64,000 nucleotides of DNA, from contig NZ_AP023176.1 in NCBI RefSeq assembly GCF_013426895.1, positions 310,001-374,000 on the forward strand, written 5' to 3'. Position 1 is the first letter of the stretch. The number at the start of each line of letters is the position of its first letter. This document shows, one piece after another, positions 16,792 to 25,408 of the stretch. Origin of the DNA: Paraburkholderia largidicola (lineage in GTDB: Bacteria > Pseudomonadota > Gammaproteobacteria > Burkholderiales > Burkholderiaceae). A program made the position numbers and the translations under genes. The notes under the pieces are model-generated. The model made no database searches. It was not told where the DNA came from and worked only from the letters and a program-made list of their open reading frames with translations.

Positions 16792-17808
16792 TTATTTCCG
16801 GTCGATTGGCAACGGTGCGAGTGGTGACACGAGGTTCAGCTTTCGCATCTCGCGCCAGAAGTCGTCGGGGATTGAAAACTTCAACGCCGCGATGTCCTCG
16901 GCGATCCGCGACGGATGGCTAGAGCCTGGAATGACGGCTGCCGAAGCTGGATGCGCAAGCGAAAACTGCAGTGCTGCTGCCTTGACGGGGACCTTGTGGC
17001 GCTCGCATACCGCGTTGATTTCCGCGACCTTCGCGAGAATCTCGGGTGATGCCTTCTGATACTCGAAGTGAGTGCCACCCGCCAGGACGCCGGAGCTGTA
17101 CGGGCCACCCACCACGATGTCGACCTTTTTCTCTTCCGCTGCGGGCATCAGACGTTGCAGGGCGAGCTCGTGATCGAGCAGCGAATAGCGTCCGGCTACC
17201 AGCATCCCGTTGGGCTTGGCGTCGTTGAGCCCCAATGTCAGTTCAATCGGCTCGACACGATTCACCCCCAGCCCCCAGCCCTTGATCACACCCTGTTCCT
17301 GCAACCGCATCAGCGTCGGGAACGCGCCCTTGCGAGCAGTGTCGAACTGCGTGATCCATGCGTCGCCGTGAAAGTCCTGTGCGATATCGTGAATCCACAC
17401 GAAATCCAATCGATCCACCTGAAGCCGCTTCAGGCTGTCCTCGATCGACTTGAGCGTGCCGCTCTCCGTATAGTCGTAGAGAATCTTGTTCTTCCGGCCG
17501 AACTCGAACAGCCCGCCTTTCTCTCCAAGATCACGCTTGCCGGTCTCCATCTCGTCGAGAATGATTCGGCCCACTTTCGTGCTGAGGATGTACTCATCGC
17601 GCTTGTGCTTGGAGAGCGCTTCGCCCACACGCAGTTCGGATAGCCCCGCTCCATAGAACGGTGCGGTATCGAAGTAACGCACGCCTTGCTGCCATGCTGC
17701 TTCCACAGTTCCCAGTGCTTCTTCTTGTGGAATATTGCGGAACATATTGCCCAACGGTGCTCCACCAAAACCCAACGGACCGTTCAGTAAGCTGCCTCTG
17801 ATACTCAT
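16792..17808 (-). CDS. Aldo/keto reductase (D-threo-aldose 1-dehydrogenase-like)
   Basis: A 338-residue TIM-barrel NAD(P)-dependent aldo/keto reductase. The catalytic tetrad is visible as Asp and Tyr in DTAPFYGAG, Lys in STKVGR and His in WIHDI. The length and GGAPLGN motif match the branch that holds L-fucose dehydrogenase, D-threo-aldose 1-dehydrogenase and pyridoxal 4-dehydrogenase. A GGGAGC site supports the chosen ATG over an extension of 44 codons. It begins the AKR-SRPBCC pair. Confidence 0.87.
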   Translation of the reverse strand: MSIRGSLLNGPLGFGGAPLGNMFRNIPQEEALGTVEAAWQQGVRYFDTAPFYGAGLSELRVGEALSKHKRDEYILSTKVGRIILDEMETGKRDLGEKGGLFEFGRKNKILYDYTESGTLKSIEDSLKRLQVDRLDFVWIHDIAQDFHGDAWITQFDTARKGAFPTLMRLQEQGVIKGWGLGVNRVEPIELTLGLNDAKPNGMLVAGRYSLLDHELALQRLMPAAEEKKVDIVVGGPYSSGVLAGGTHFEYQKASPEILAKVAEINAVCERHKVPVKAAALQFSLAHPASAAVIPGSSHPSRIAEDIAALKFSIPDDFWREMRKLNLVSPLAPLPIDRK

Positions 17809-18366
17809 AACTGGCTCCCGGATCATGACGACCCAAAGTACGAATGTGTGATGGACCCACGAAGGTCCTGTGGCTGCCGGTCGCAACACAAACAACGCGT
17901 GAAACGATGAACGGACGCTGCCAGGAACCTTTGGACGCATCGACCAGAACCCGCTGTCTTTGCCGCGCCAGTTTGTGAAAGCGCGTCAACAGACGCTTCC
18001 CCTTGCCTGATCTGATCTGCTATGACTTGTGGATGCCTTGAGTGTTACTCGTTGTATGCAGATGCAAGGCGCTGCGGGTAATTCAATATATTCGTGGCAT
18101 GTGCACCGGACAAGATCTACGAATGGTTAGGTTCCACTTCATGTTTTCAGGAATACTATACGTTGGTATATATATTGATGAAACGTCGTCAAAACGCTTA
18201 ATACGAGAAGAGAAAAATGCGATGCGACGATGTACATGAACTTTACAGCGCGAAAGATTCCTCGAAGTGTCATAGTGATACCGGCTTGTTAGCAACGCGT
18301 CGATTGCTAACAAGACAATCTCGTGCGAGTCGCGACGCAGTGGAGGTCTTTGCGTTTGAGTTTTGG
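17809..18366. other. Gene-free stretch with a perfect hairpin
   Basis: No protein-like frame is seen. It is A+T-rich around 18150-18210. It holds a perfect inverted repeat described separately. The likely promoter of the AKR operon lies at its left end. Confidence 0.45.
18285..18314. repeat. Perfect 11-bp inverted repeat
   Basis: CTTGTTAGCAA and TTGCTAACAAG are separated by eight bases. It lies 52 bases beyond the stop of the porin remnant. It could be that gene's terminator without a T run, or a regulator site. Confidence 0.6.
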
Positions 18367-18974
18367 CTAGAAGGTGTGCATGATTCCGATGCGGAAAACC
18401 ATCTGGTTCACGCCAGACGACGTGCCTGCCGAAGCATCAACGATCCGGGCTTCGTCGAAACTCGTGCCTGTATGCGCGCTGATAACGTGTTGATGGACAC
18501 CCTGTACATAAAACGAAGTGCGCGTGCTCACGTCATAGTCGACCATGAACGAAAGATGGTGCCACTTGGGGTTGTAGTTACCGTTATCTGCAGTAAGGTG
18601 CGCCATGGTGAACGTATAGACCGCCCCAAGCCAGAAATTCGGCATGAAGTGATACTGCGTGCTCACTTCGAAGTTGTCGAACTTCCACGCGGGCCAACTC
18701 GCACCATTGGCGAGGCTCGAATTGTCTATCCATACATTGCCGGTCGGACCGTACACGTCGACGTGCGACCATGCAGCGCCCACTGCAAATTTCGGAAAGC
18801 GATAGTGGACAGCGATGCCGACATTTTGTTGGGGCGATGTCTCGAACAGCTCTCCGGTTGCTATCGCGCGATAAAGCCATAGAGCGTCACGCTTGATTGC
18901 GCGTACGCGATGCTCGAAAGAAGGGAGGCTGACGTCAAAGCAATGAGTGGCGGCGTGTTTTGTTTTGTTTGCAT
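18367..18974 (-). pseudogene. OmpC-like porin with internal deletion
   Basis: The N-terminus is intact: a signal peptide ending SIAYAQS and the first strand SVTLYGFIA, exactly as in Burkholderia trimeric porins. It then hits TAG at codon 38. The next bases, in another frame, encode the last 165 or so residues of a porin (GIAVHYRFPKFAVGAAW to the terminal FRIGIMHTF, with the aromatic last residue that outer-membrane insertion needs). A whole porin has about 350-390 residues, so roughly 150-190 central codons are gone. The gene cannot make a barrel. Confidence 0.82.
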
Positions 18975-19413
18975 TTGACCCTCTTCATATGGCGGCCCCA
19001 ATCAGCCGGTCAATGACGATGGACGTCGTTTGGCTCGATGCAACGACGTGACAGCGCAAACGCATCGCGATCTTTCGATCTTTTGTCATGCAGCGCTTCA
19101 ACGTTTCACGCTCAGACTAGCGCGATTGGATAATATGTATCACCAACCAGTGCGAATGAAAAAATATAGGAAGATCGTGAATAAAGAAGTTCATCGACTG
19201 CTCACGATTGATCGGAGCATCGATAGAAAAACAGGAGATGAAAGGTCGTTCGGTCAACAAGGTTGATAACGTTTCATTGACCGAATACGTGGACAGTTAC
19301 GAGAAGAGAGGATGTGACCTAATTGGATTTCATCGCCGGCGAGATTGGAAGGCGAAAATTTAAGGCTGATCGCCGACGATTGTTTCAACCGGAACCGGTT
19401 GGTCTTAGGTTCC
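18975..19413. other. Gene-free stretch between porin remnant and crotonase
   Basis: No gene, repeat or RNA was recognised. It contains A+T-rich patches suited to the old porin promoter. Confidence 0.4.
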
Positions 19414-20154
19414 TTATGCGGAGATTGCCTCGCGGATATTGGCTGCAATAGTCATGTCGGGTCTCAATGAAGTGTCACCGATACCGCTTAGGAGCCTTTT
19501 GGTGGCCTGCGGACCAAAGGGTGAAAGCGCAAGTAACTCTCGAACCAGTGCGTCTGTGGCATTTTCGAGTTCGCCGTCGACCGAAAACTCGGTGGCAACG
19601 CCCCAATCGTACGCTTTCACGCCATCGATGATTTGCGACCGCATGAGGATATCTCTCGTCCTGGCGGTGCCTATCATTCCACTGAGACGCGTCACGCTCT
19701 CGAAACCGGGGACTTGACCAGGGCGATGCGCGGGCAGCGAATAGGCGGTGGTCTCCGTGACGATCCGAAAGTCACATGCCAGCGACAACTCAAAGGCGCT
19801 GCCAAAGCAGTAACCCCGGTTCGCGGCAATAACCGGCTTGCTGCAACGCGACGGTGCGCTCAGCGCAAATGCAAGTTTTGATGTGTTGAGTGCCGAGCCA
19901 TCGTCTGACTCGATCTTGTGGATCCCGTTGGAAAAATGTTCACCGGAACCGCGTATCACGATCACCTGGACCGTAGGGTCGACGTCCAGAGTCTCAATGA
20001 CAGTTTTGATTTGTTCATGCTGCATGAACGACATGGCATTCATCGGCGGCCGGTCGAGGATGATGTCCGCGCGCAAGCCATTCGCGATCAGTTCGACATG
20101 GAAACCGTCGAGATTCGTCGGAAGGTTATAAGGTCGAAAAACAGGACGCGTCAT
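19414..20154 (-). CDS. Enoyl-CoA hydratase/isomerase (crotonase) family protein
   Basis: A 246-residue crotonase-fold protein. The oxyanion-hole segments are recognisable as IRGSGEHFSNGI (first) and NRGYCFGSAFELSLACDFRI (second), and it ends with the usual helical trimerisation part. The first segment is less canonical than in enoyl-CoA hydratases (GxxFSAG is replaced by EHFSNG), and the usual catalytic glutamates are not obvious, so an atypical hydratase, isomerase or hydrolase is possible. The promoter side faces the sugar operon and a LacI-type palindrome lies 115 bases upstream. Confidence 0.78.
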   Translation of the reverse strand: MTRPVFRPYNLPTNLDGFHVELIANGLRADIILDRPPMNAMSFMQHEQIKTVIETLDVDPTVQVIVIRGSGEHFSNGIHKIESDDGSALNTSKLAFALSAPSRCSKPVIAANRGYCFGSAFELSLACDFRIVTETTAYSLPAHRPGQVPGFESVTRLSGMIGTARTRDILMRSQIIDGVKAYDWGVATEFSVDGELENATDALVRELLALSPFGPQATKRLLSGIGDTSLRPDMTIAANIREAISA

Positions 20155-20269
20155 AAATTCCTCTGTTGCATCGCATGGGTCGTCGACGTCAACCGTGCAT
20201 TAATTCATATGAATACAGAGTGATGATCGGACTCACCGCACAGATCGTCACCGCAGGGTCAACACAAAT

Positions 20270-20283
20270 CTAACACGCGTTAG
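20270..20283. promoter_or_regulatory. LacI-type operator, distal copy
   Basis: CTAACACGCGTTAG has the half-sites CTAAC and GTTAG around a CG centre, as LacI-family operators do. It matches the copy at 20569 except for one base. It lies between the crotonase and permease promoters, so looping or dual control is possible. Confidence 0.65.
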
Positions 20284-20464
20284 TAGTTTTTCAACCGAAA
20301 AGTTAAATTGCATACGTATGCAGCAATATGTGAGAAAAACTACTCGTGTCACTGTCTCAGAGAACGAAATTGGTAGAAGGTGCAGCACATCATGGTAATT
20401 GCCTGCTTAACAATTCCAGTCTGCGCTCACTCGTACCCGCGTTCGATCAAAAGCTGGTGGCCGC

Positions 20465-20493
20465 TTGAATGTTGGAGGTCGATTGGCTACTCT
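20465..20493 (+). promoter_or_regulatory. Candidate sigma-70 promoter of the sugar operon leader
   Basis: TTGAAT and TACTCT are 17 bases apart, fair matches to the -35 and -10 boxes. Transcription would start near 20500, before the hairpin and the operator. Confidence 0.35.
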
Positions 20494-20534
20494 AGGAATG
20501 GACCACTGCTGGATGGACTGTTTTTCGTAGGGCG

Positions 20535-20558
20535 AGACGCGTGAGAGCGTCTTTTTTT
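20535..20558 (+). terminator. Terminator-like hairpin in the sugar operon leader
   Basis: AGACGC and GCGTCT pair around a six-base loop and run into a T tract. No plus-strand gene lies upstream, so it may attenuate the operon or end a small RNA. Confidence 0.55.
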
Positions 20559-20568
20559 GATCCCGCAA

Positions 20569-20582
20569 CTAACGCGCGTTAG
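20569..20582. promoter_or_regulatory. LacI-type operator, proximal copy (perfect palindrome)
   Basis: CTAACGCGCGTTAG is a perfect 14-base palindrome, 23 bases ahead of the permease start codon. Flanking CCCGC and GCGGG extend the symmetry. The LacI regulator encoded at the end of this operon is the likely ligand. Confidence 0.75.
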
Positions 20583-20605
20583 CGGGAGCGACTCCGGGAA
20601 TTGTC

Positions 20606-22471
20606 ATGACAACGGCTCCTGTCGATGGCGCTCAATCACTCGTCCCATCGTTGCAAATGGGCTCGCGCCTTCGCGACCGGGAAGCGTTCACTGCGTGGCT
20701 GATGATCCTGCCTTCACTTATCGGCCTTATCGTCTTTTATCTGGTGCCGGCGGTGAGGGCAATGAGCATCAGCATGAGCAGCTGGAATCTCATGTCGGCG
20801 CCCCAGGATGTGGGCCTCGATAACTACCGTGCAATGCTCGCTGATGGCGAGTTCTGGCGCGCACTCGAGTTATCCGCGTATTACGTCCTTTTCAATATCC
20901 CGTTGCAGACAGCAACTGGACTGCTGCTCGCGGTATTGATGGACCGCCTCTGCCGGGCGATCGCACTACGCGCGATCGTGCTGCTGCCGTTTCTTCTTTC
21001 CAATGTGCTCGTGGCTTTGTTGTGGATGTGGCTCCTCGACCCGACGCTCGGTTGGGTCAACGTCATGCTTCAGTCGGTCGGCCTTACTACCCAGACATTC
21101 TTCAGTTCGCCCGTTGAGGCCCTCGCGACAGTAGCGGCCGTCAATACATGGCGATACACCGGCATGATCTCTTTGCTGTTTCTGGCGGGCATGCAGCGTA
21201 TTCCCCGCAGCATTCTCGAGGCGGCAATACTGGATGGCGCTGGCGAATGGCAACTATTTTGCCGGATCACGTTGCCACTACTCCGGCCGGTCATGTTGTT
21301 CGTGCTTGTGACGAGCATTACCGGGGCATTCCAGATATTCGATACGATTGCAGTGGCGACCAATGGAGGGCCTGCGGGCTCGACACGCGTGATCGTCTAT
21401 TACATCTACGAAAACGCCTTCAAGTTTCACAAGATGGGCTATGCGTGCGCCATGTCGATGGCATTGCTGTTCATCATGGCTTTGTACACTGCCATTCAGA
21501 TGCGCGTTTTTCGCGCAAATGAGTCGGATCTTGCTATTTTCAATTTCGATCTCGGCGTCGTCGACCACGCAATTACCGCACCATCGAAGACCGCCAGGCG
21601 CGTTGGCCTCGGTCGCATTCTCGCATGGTGCTTGCTCGCGGCGCTGATCGCGGTCACTTTGATTCCGTTCTGGATCGTAGTGCGGACAGCGCTTACGCGC
21701 CCCGACGACTTGTATGCATCAACGGGAGCATGGTTGCCACCGGTATTGACGCTGGAAAACTTTCGGCGGGCGCTTGGATACGTATCTGACGACGTCGCTC
21801 TCGCCGCTGGTGGTTCAGGGAGCGATGTGAACTTTCTGAGATCTTTGTTGAATTCGATGATCTTTTCAGGGCTGGTCGTGGCGGGTCAGGTTGTCTTCAG
21901 CGCAATGGCTGCCTATGCATTCGCACGTTTGCGTTTCCGGGGGCGAAAACTGCTCTTTGCTCTATTTCTCGTCTCCCTGATGTTACCGAATATCGTTCTA
22001 TTCATTCCAAACTTCATTCTCGTCAAGGAACTCGGTTGGCTCAATACCTATGCGGGTATGGTGGCACCGTTTCTTCTTGTGTGGGCATTTGCGATCTTCT
22101 TTCTCCGGCAGACGTTTTTGTCTATTCCACGCGAACTGGAGGAGGCCGCGCGTCTCGATGGTGCGTCGTACTGGACGATTTTCTGGCGAGTGGTGGTCCC
22201 CGTGAGCGTGCCACCGATAACGGCCGTTGCGATTCTATCGGGCGTCAACGCATGGAACGAATTCTTTTGGCCGTTCCTCGTGGCGAGCGCCGATGATATG
22301 CAAGTCCTCACCGTCGCGCTGCAAGCGTTCAAGTCGCAGGCGCCTCAAGGTGCGCCGGACTGGAGTGGCCTGATGGCGGCTGCGTGTCTGGCAATACTTC
22401 CATCGTTTGCGTTACTGCTTTTCTTTGGCCGGTTTGTCGTCCAATCCGTACAGTCTCCTCGCAAGAAGTGA
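20606..22471 (+). CDS. Sugar ABC transporter permease, fusion of both membrane subunits
   Basis: A 621-residue protein made of two complete MalF/UgpA-like and MalG/UgpE-like permeases. The first spans about residues 25-300 and carries the EAA loop EAAILDGAGEWQLFCRITLP; the second spans about 335-615 and carries EAARLDGASYWTIFWRVVVP. Normally these are two genes of about 290 residues each. Each half has about six membrane helices. The linker around residues 305-335 is polar. Both EAA loops keep the Gly that docks on the ATPase. It is followed by the binding protein, but no ATPase gene is in the operon. Confidence 0.9.
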   Translation: MTTAPVDGAQSLVPSLQMGSRLRDREAFTAWLMILPSLIGLIVFYLVPAVRAMSISMSSWNLMSAPQDVGLDNYRAMLADGEFWRALELSAYYVLFNIPLQTATGLLLAVLMDRLCRAIALRAIVLLPFLLSNVLVALLWMWLLDPTLGWVNVMLQSVGLTTQTFFSSPVEALATVAAVNTWRYTGMISLLFLAGMQRIPRSILEAAILDGAGEWQLFCRITLPLLRPVMLFVLVTSITGAFQIFDTIAVATNGGPAGSTRVIVYYIYENAFKFHKMGYACAMSMALLFIMALYTAIQMRVFRANESDLAIFNFDLGVVDHAITAPSKTARRVGLGRILAWCLLAALIAVTLIPFWIVVRTALTRPDDLYASTGAWLPPVLTLENFRRALGYVSDDVALAAGGSGSDVNFLRSLLNSMIFSGLVVAGQVVFSAMAAYAFARLRFRGRKLLFALFLVSLMLPNIVLFIPNFILVKELGWLNTYAGMVAPFLLVWAFAIFFLRQTFLSIPRELEEAARLDGASYWTIFWRVVVPVSVPPITAVAILSGVNAWNEFFWPFLVASADDMQVLTVALQAFKSQAPQGAPDWSGLMAAACLAILPSFALLLFFGRFVVQSVQSPRKK

Positions 22472-22523
22472 CCGTTGCATAGTCTGTACAGAAACTGTCG
22501 AAGGTTTTGATACTGTGTCTCGA

Positions 22524-23873
22524 ATGTATATGAACATGAGGCTCTTTTCACGTTGGCACTGGCGGTATCCAGTTCCGCAGATCACCGGCATGATCGCCGC
22601 AATGGTGACCATGGTGTACGCCCATGCCGGTACCGTTGAAATCAGATACGCCCTATGGGATGCGAACCAGCGACCTGCTTATCAGGCATGCGCCACGCAG
22701 TTCGAAACAGAGAATCCCGATATCCATATCAAGATCTCGCAAGTCGGGTGGGAGAATTATTGGACTGTCCTCACGACGCAATTCGTGTCTGGCACGGCGC
22801 CCGATGTATTCACCAATCATTTGATGAAATATCCCGAGATGGTGACCAACGGGCAACTCGTCGACCTGACACCGTACATCCAGCGCGATCAGGTGAAGAC
22901 AGACAGTTTCTATCCAGCATTACTGCTGAACTGGTCGAGAGACGGACATCAGTACGGCTTGCCGAAGGATTGGGACACGATTGCGCTGGTCTATAACAAG
23001 CAGATGTTCAGGGACGCTGGCATCGATCCCGCATCGATTTCGGACTGGACGTGGAACGATCGTGACGGAGGGTCCTTCGAGAAGGCAATCGCAAGGTTGA
23101 CACTCGACGCCAATGGTAACCGTGGCGATTCGAGGCAATTCGATCCGCAGCACGTGAAGGTGCGCGGGTATCAGATCGCCCGAGCGGGCGGCATGATGGG
23201 CCAAACCGAATGGAGCGCGTTCGCTGTGTCTGAGGGTTTCAGATATAACGATGGCCCGTGGACCACTCGCTACTACTATGACGACCCGCGCCTGGCGCGC
23301 ACGCTCGAATGGTTCACGAGTCTGCCGAAGAAAGGTTATTCCGCGCGTTTTGACGAAGCCAGCCGGATAGGAAGTTCTGCTCTCTTCGCGGCGGGAAAGA
23401 CTGCGATCGTGAGCGATGGGTCATGGATGGTCAACTGGTACGCGCAGAACGCGAAATTCGAAGTTGGATACGCGGTTCTTCCTAAAGGTCCTCTCGGGCG
23501 CGCGACGATGTTCAACGGACTGGCCGATTCGATCTGGAGCGGCAGTGAACATAAGGAAGAGTCGTGGAAATGGGTGAGATATCTGGCTTCCGCGGCCTGC
23601 CAGAAGATTGTCGCGCAACGCGGTGTCGTATTCCCCGCAATAAAAGATCTCGACGCGATCACGGTCGACGCGCATGCCAGGCGCAAGATCGATACGCAGG
23701 CTTTCCTCGACATGACAAAGGCGACGACCTTCCAACCGCCTATTGCAAAAGGCGGCGCGGAGATCGACGCGATCATGGACGCCACCATCGAATCGATCCT
23801 GCTGGGGCGAGTGAATGCAGCAACGGCGCTTAAAGATGCCAATGTAAAGGTCAATGAGGTTACGCGACGTTAG
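22524..23873 (+). CDS. Extracellular sugar-binding protein of the ABC transporter
   Basis: A 449-residue family-1 (MalE/UgpB-like) solute-binding protein. The signal peptide ends near VYAHA; mature sequence starts TVEIRYALWDANQRP, then shows APDVF and YGLPKDWDTIALVYNKQMF, both typical of this family. There is no lipobox, so it should be free in the periplasm. It lies 52 bases after the fused permease and 55 before the glycosidase, so an alpha-galactoside or related oligosaccharide is the probable ligand. Confidence 0.9.
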   Translation: MYMNMRLFSRWHWRYPVPQITGMIAAMVTMVYAHAGTVEIRYALWDANQRPAYQACATQFETENPDIHIKISQVGWENYWTVLTTQFVSGTAPDVFTNHLMKYPEMVTNGQLVDLTPYIQRDQVKTDSFYPALLLNWSRDGHQYGLPKDWDTIALVYNKQMFRDAGIDPASISDWTWNDRDGGSFEKAIARLTLDANGNRGDSRQFDPQHVKVRGYQIARAGGMMGQTEWSAFAVSEGFRYNDGPWTTRYYYDDPRLARTLEWFTSLPKKGYSARFDEASRIGSSALFAAGKTAIVSDGSWMVNWYAQNAKFEVGYAVLPKGPLGRATMFNGLADSIWSGSEHKEESWKWVRYLASAACQKIVAQRGVVFPAIKDLDAITVDAHARRKIDTQAFLDMTKATTFQPPIAKGGAEIDAIMDATIESILLGRVNAATALKDANVKVNEVTRR

Positions 23874-23928
23874 CAAAGGTCGCGACTGCACAGGGTTCCG
23901 TCATAAAACACGCAACGGAGATGCCTCA

Positions 23929-25365
23929 ATGTCAGTGGGAAAGCCCCTCAAGATTGCCTTGATCGGAGCGGGGAGCACTGTGTTTGCGCGCAACCTGCTC
24001 GGTGACATTCTTGGTTACCCGGAACTGGCGGACGCCACCATTGCGCTTCACGATATAGACGAGCGGCGGCTGGAACTGTCGGCACTCGTTGCGAGTCGGG
24101 TGGCGGGGCATTTGCACGCGAGTCCCGAGATTGTCGCAACGACCGATCGCATACGCGCACTCGATGGCGCCGACTACGTGCTCAATCTGATCCAGGTAGG
24201 CGGTTTCCGGCCAGGAACCGTGGTCGACTTCGAGATCCCAAAGCGATATGGGCTCGAACAGACGATCGGCGACACCATAGGCATTGGCGGGATCATGCGC
24301 GGATTGCGCACCATCCCCGTGATGCTCGAGATGCTCGCGGACATGGAGCGCGTATGTCCCGACGTCCTGCATTTGAACTACGTCAATCCAATGGCGATCC
24401 TCTGCTGGGCGATGAGCCGGGCGTCGCCTGTTCGCACGATCGGCCTGTGCCACAGTGTGCAGGGCACAGCCGCTGAACTCGCGAACGACATCGGCGTGCC
24501 GCTGGAAGAAATCCGCTATACGTGTGCTGGGATCAATCACATGGCGTTCTTTCTGAAGTTCGGACGGAACGGCGAAGATCTCTATCCCGCGCTGCATCGT
24601 GTGCGAGCCGAAGGTCGTGTTCCCGATGCAAACCGCGTACGTTACGAGATGCTGAATCTGCTTGGCTATTTTCCAACAGAATCGAGCGAACATTTCAGCG
24701 AATATGTTCCCTGGTTCATCAAGCGCGGACGCGATGATCTGCTCGCCAGGTTCAATATTCCACTGGATGAGTACCCAGGTCGCTGCCAGGTTTATGAGGC
24801 GTCCTGGGACTTTATTGAAAAGGAACTTCGCGAGCCGGGGTCGCAAGACCCCGAGGTCTTGCGGGCGACACTGCTCGGTCGGGGATTCAAGGTGATGGAC
24901 AACCGTCATGACGGTGCGGTGGCGCAACTCGAAGGTCTGCGCACGGTCCGTCGCTCACTCGAATACGGCGCGACGATCATCCACTCGATAGAGTCCGGCG
25001 TCCGAAACGTCATCTACGGCAATGTGCCGAATACAGCACTGATCGACAATCTGCCGCAAGGTTGTTGCGTCGAAGTTCCCTGTCTGGTCGACGGGAATGG
25101 AGTGCAACCCACCCATATCGGGGCGCTGCCCCCGCAGCTCGCTGCCTTGATGCGCACGAATATCGGTGTGCAGGAAATGACTGTCGAAGCGGCGCTCACG
25201 GGACAGCGCGACCATGTCTATCATGCCGCGATGCTGGACCCGCATACGGCGGCCGAACTGGACGTGGACCAAATCGTGGCATTGGTCGACGACTTGCTCG
25301 ATGCTCACCGCGACTCACTTCCGGAGAGCCTGTTGCAGCGCTCGCGCGTGGAGGTCGGGATTTGA
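23929..25365 (+). CDS. GH4 family glycosidase (alpha-galactosidase MelA-like)
   Basis: A 478-residue glycoside hydrolase family 4 enzyme, which needs NAD and a divalent metal and works by oxidation-elimination at C3. It shows the dinucleotide motif IGAGSTVFARN, NYVNPMAI, CHSVQGT with Cys174 and CAGINH with His204, the expected metal ligands. The pattern fits the alpha-galactosidase/alpha-glucosidase branch more than the 6-phospho-glycosidases, which suits import by an ABC system rather than a PTS. The start is supported by ACGGAG eight bases upstream. It is cytoplasmic. Confidence 0.88.
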   Translation: MSVGKPLKIALIGAGSTVFARNLLGDILGYPELADATIALHDIDERRLELSALVASRVAGHLHASPEIVATTDRIRALDGADYVLNLIQVGGFRPGTVVDFEIPKRYGLEQTIGDTIGIGGIMRGLRTIPVMLEMLADMERVCPDVLHLNYVNPMAILCWAMSRASPVRTIGLCHSVQGTAAELANDIGVPLEEIRYTCAGINHMAFFLKFGRNGEDLYPALHRVRAEGRVPDANRVRYEMLNLLGYFPTESSEHFSEYVPWFIKRGRDDLLARFNIPLDEYPGRCQVYEASWDFIEKELREPGSQDPEVLRATLLGRGFKVMDNRHDGAVAQLEGLRTVRRSLEYGATIIHSIESGVRNVIYGNVPNTALIDNLPQGCCVEVPCLVDGNGVQPTHIGALPPQLAALMRTNIGVQEMTVEAALTGQRDHVYHAAMLDPHTAAELDVDQIVALVDDLLDAHRDSLPESLLQRSRVEVGI

Positions 25366-25408
25366 CGCGTGTCCTTCAAGCTTGTTCGCCGCTGTCGTGG
25401 ATACCGGA

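Larger units (their letters stand above)
20284..20605. other. Leader region of the sugar operon
   Basis: No gene is seen. It holds a candidate promoter, a terminator-like hairpin and the proximal operator, all listed separately. Confidence 0.5.
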
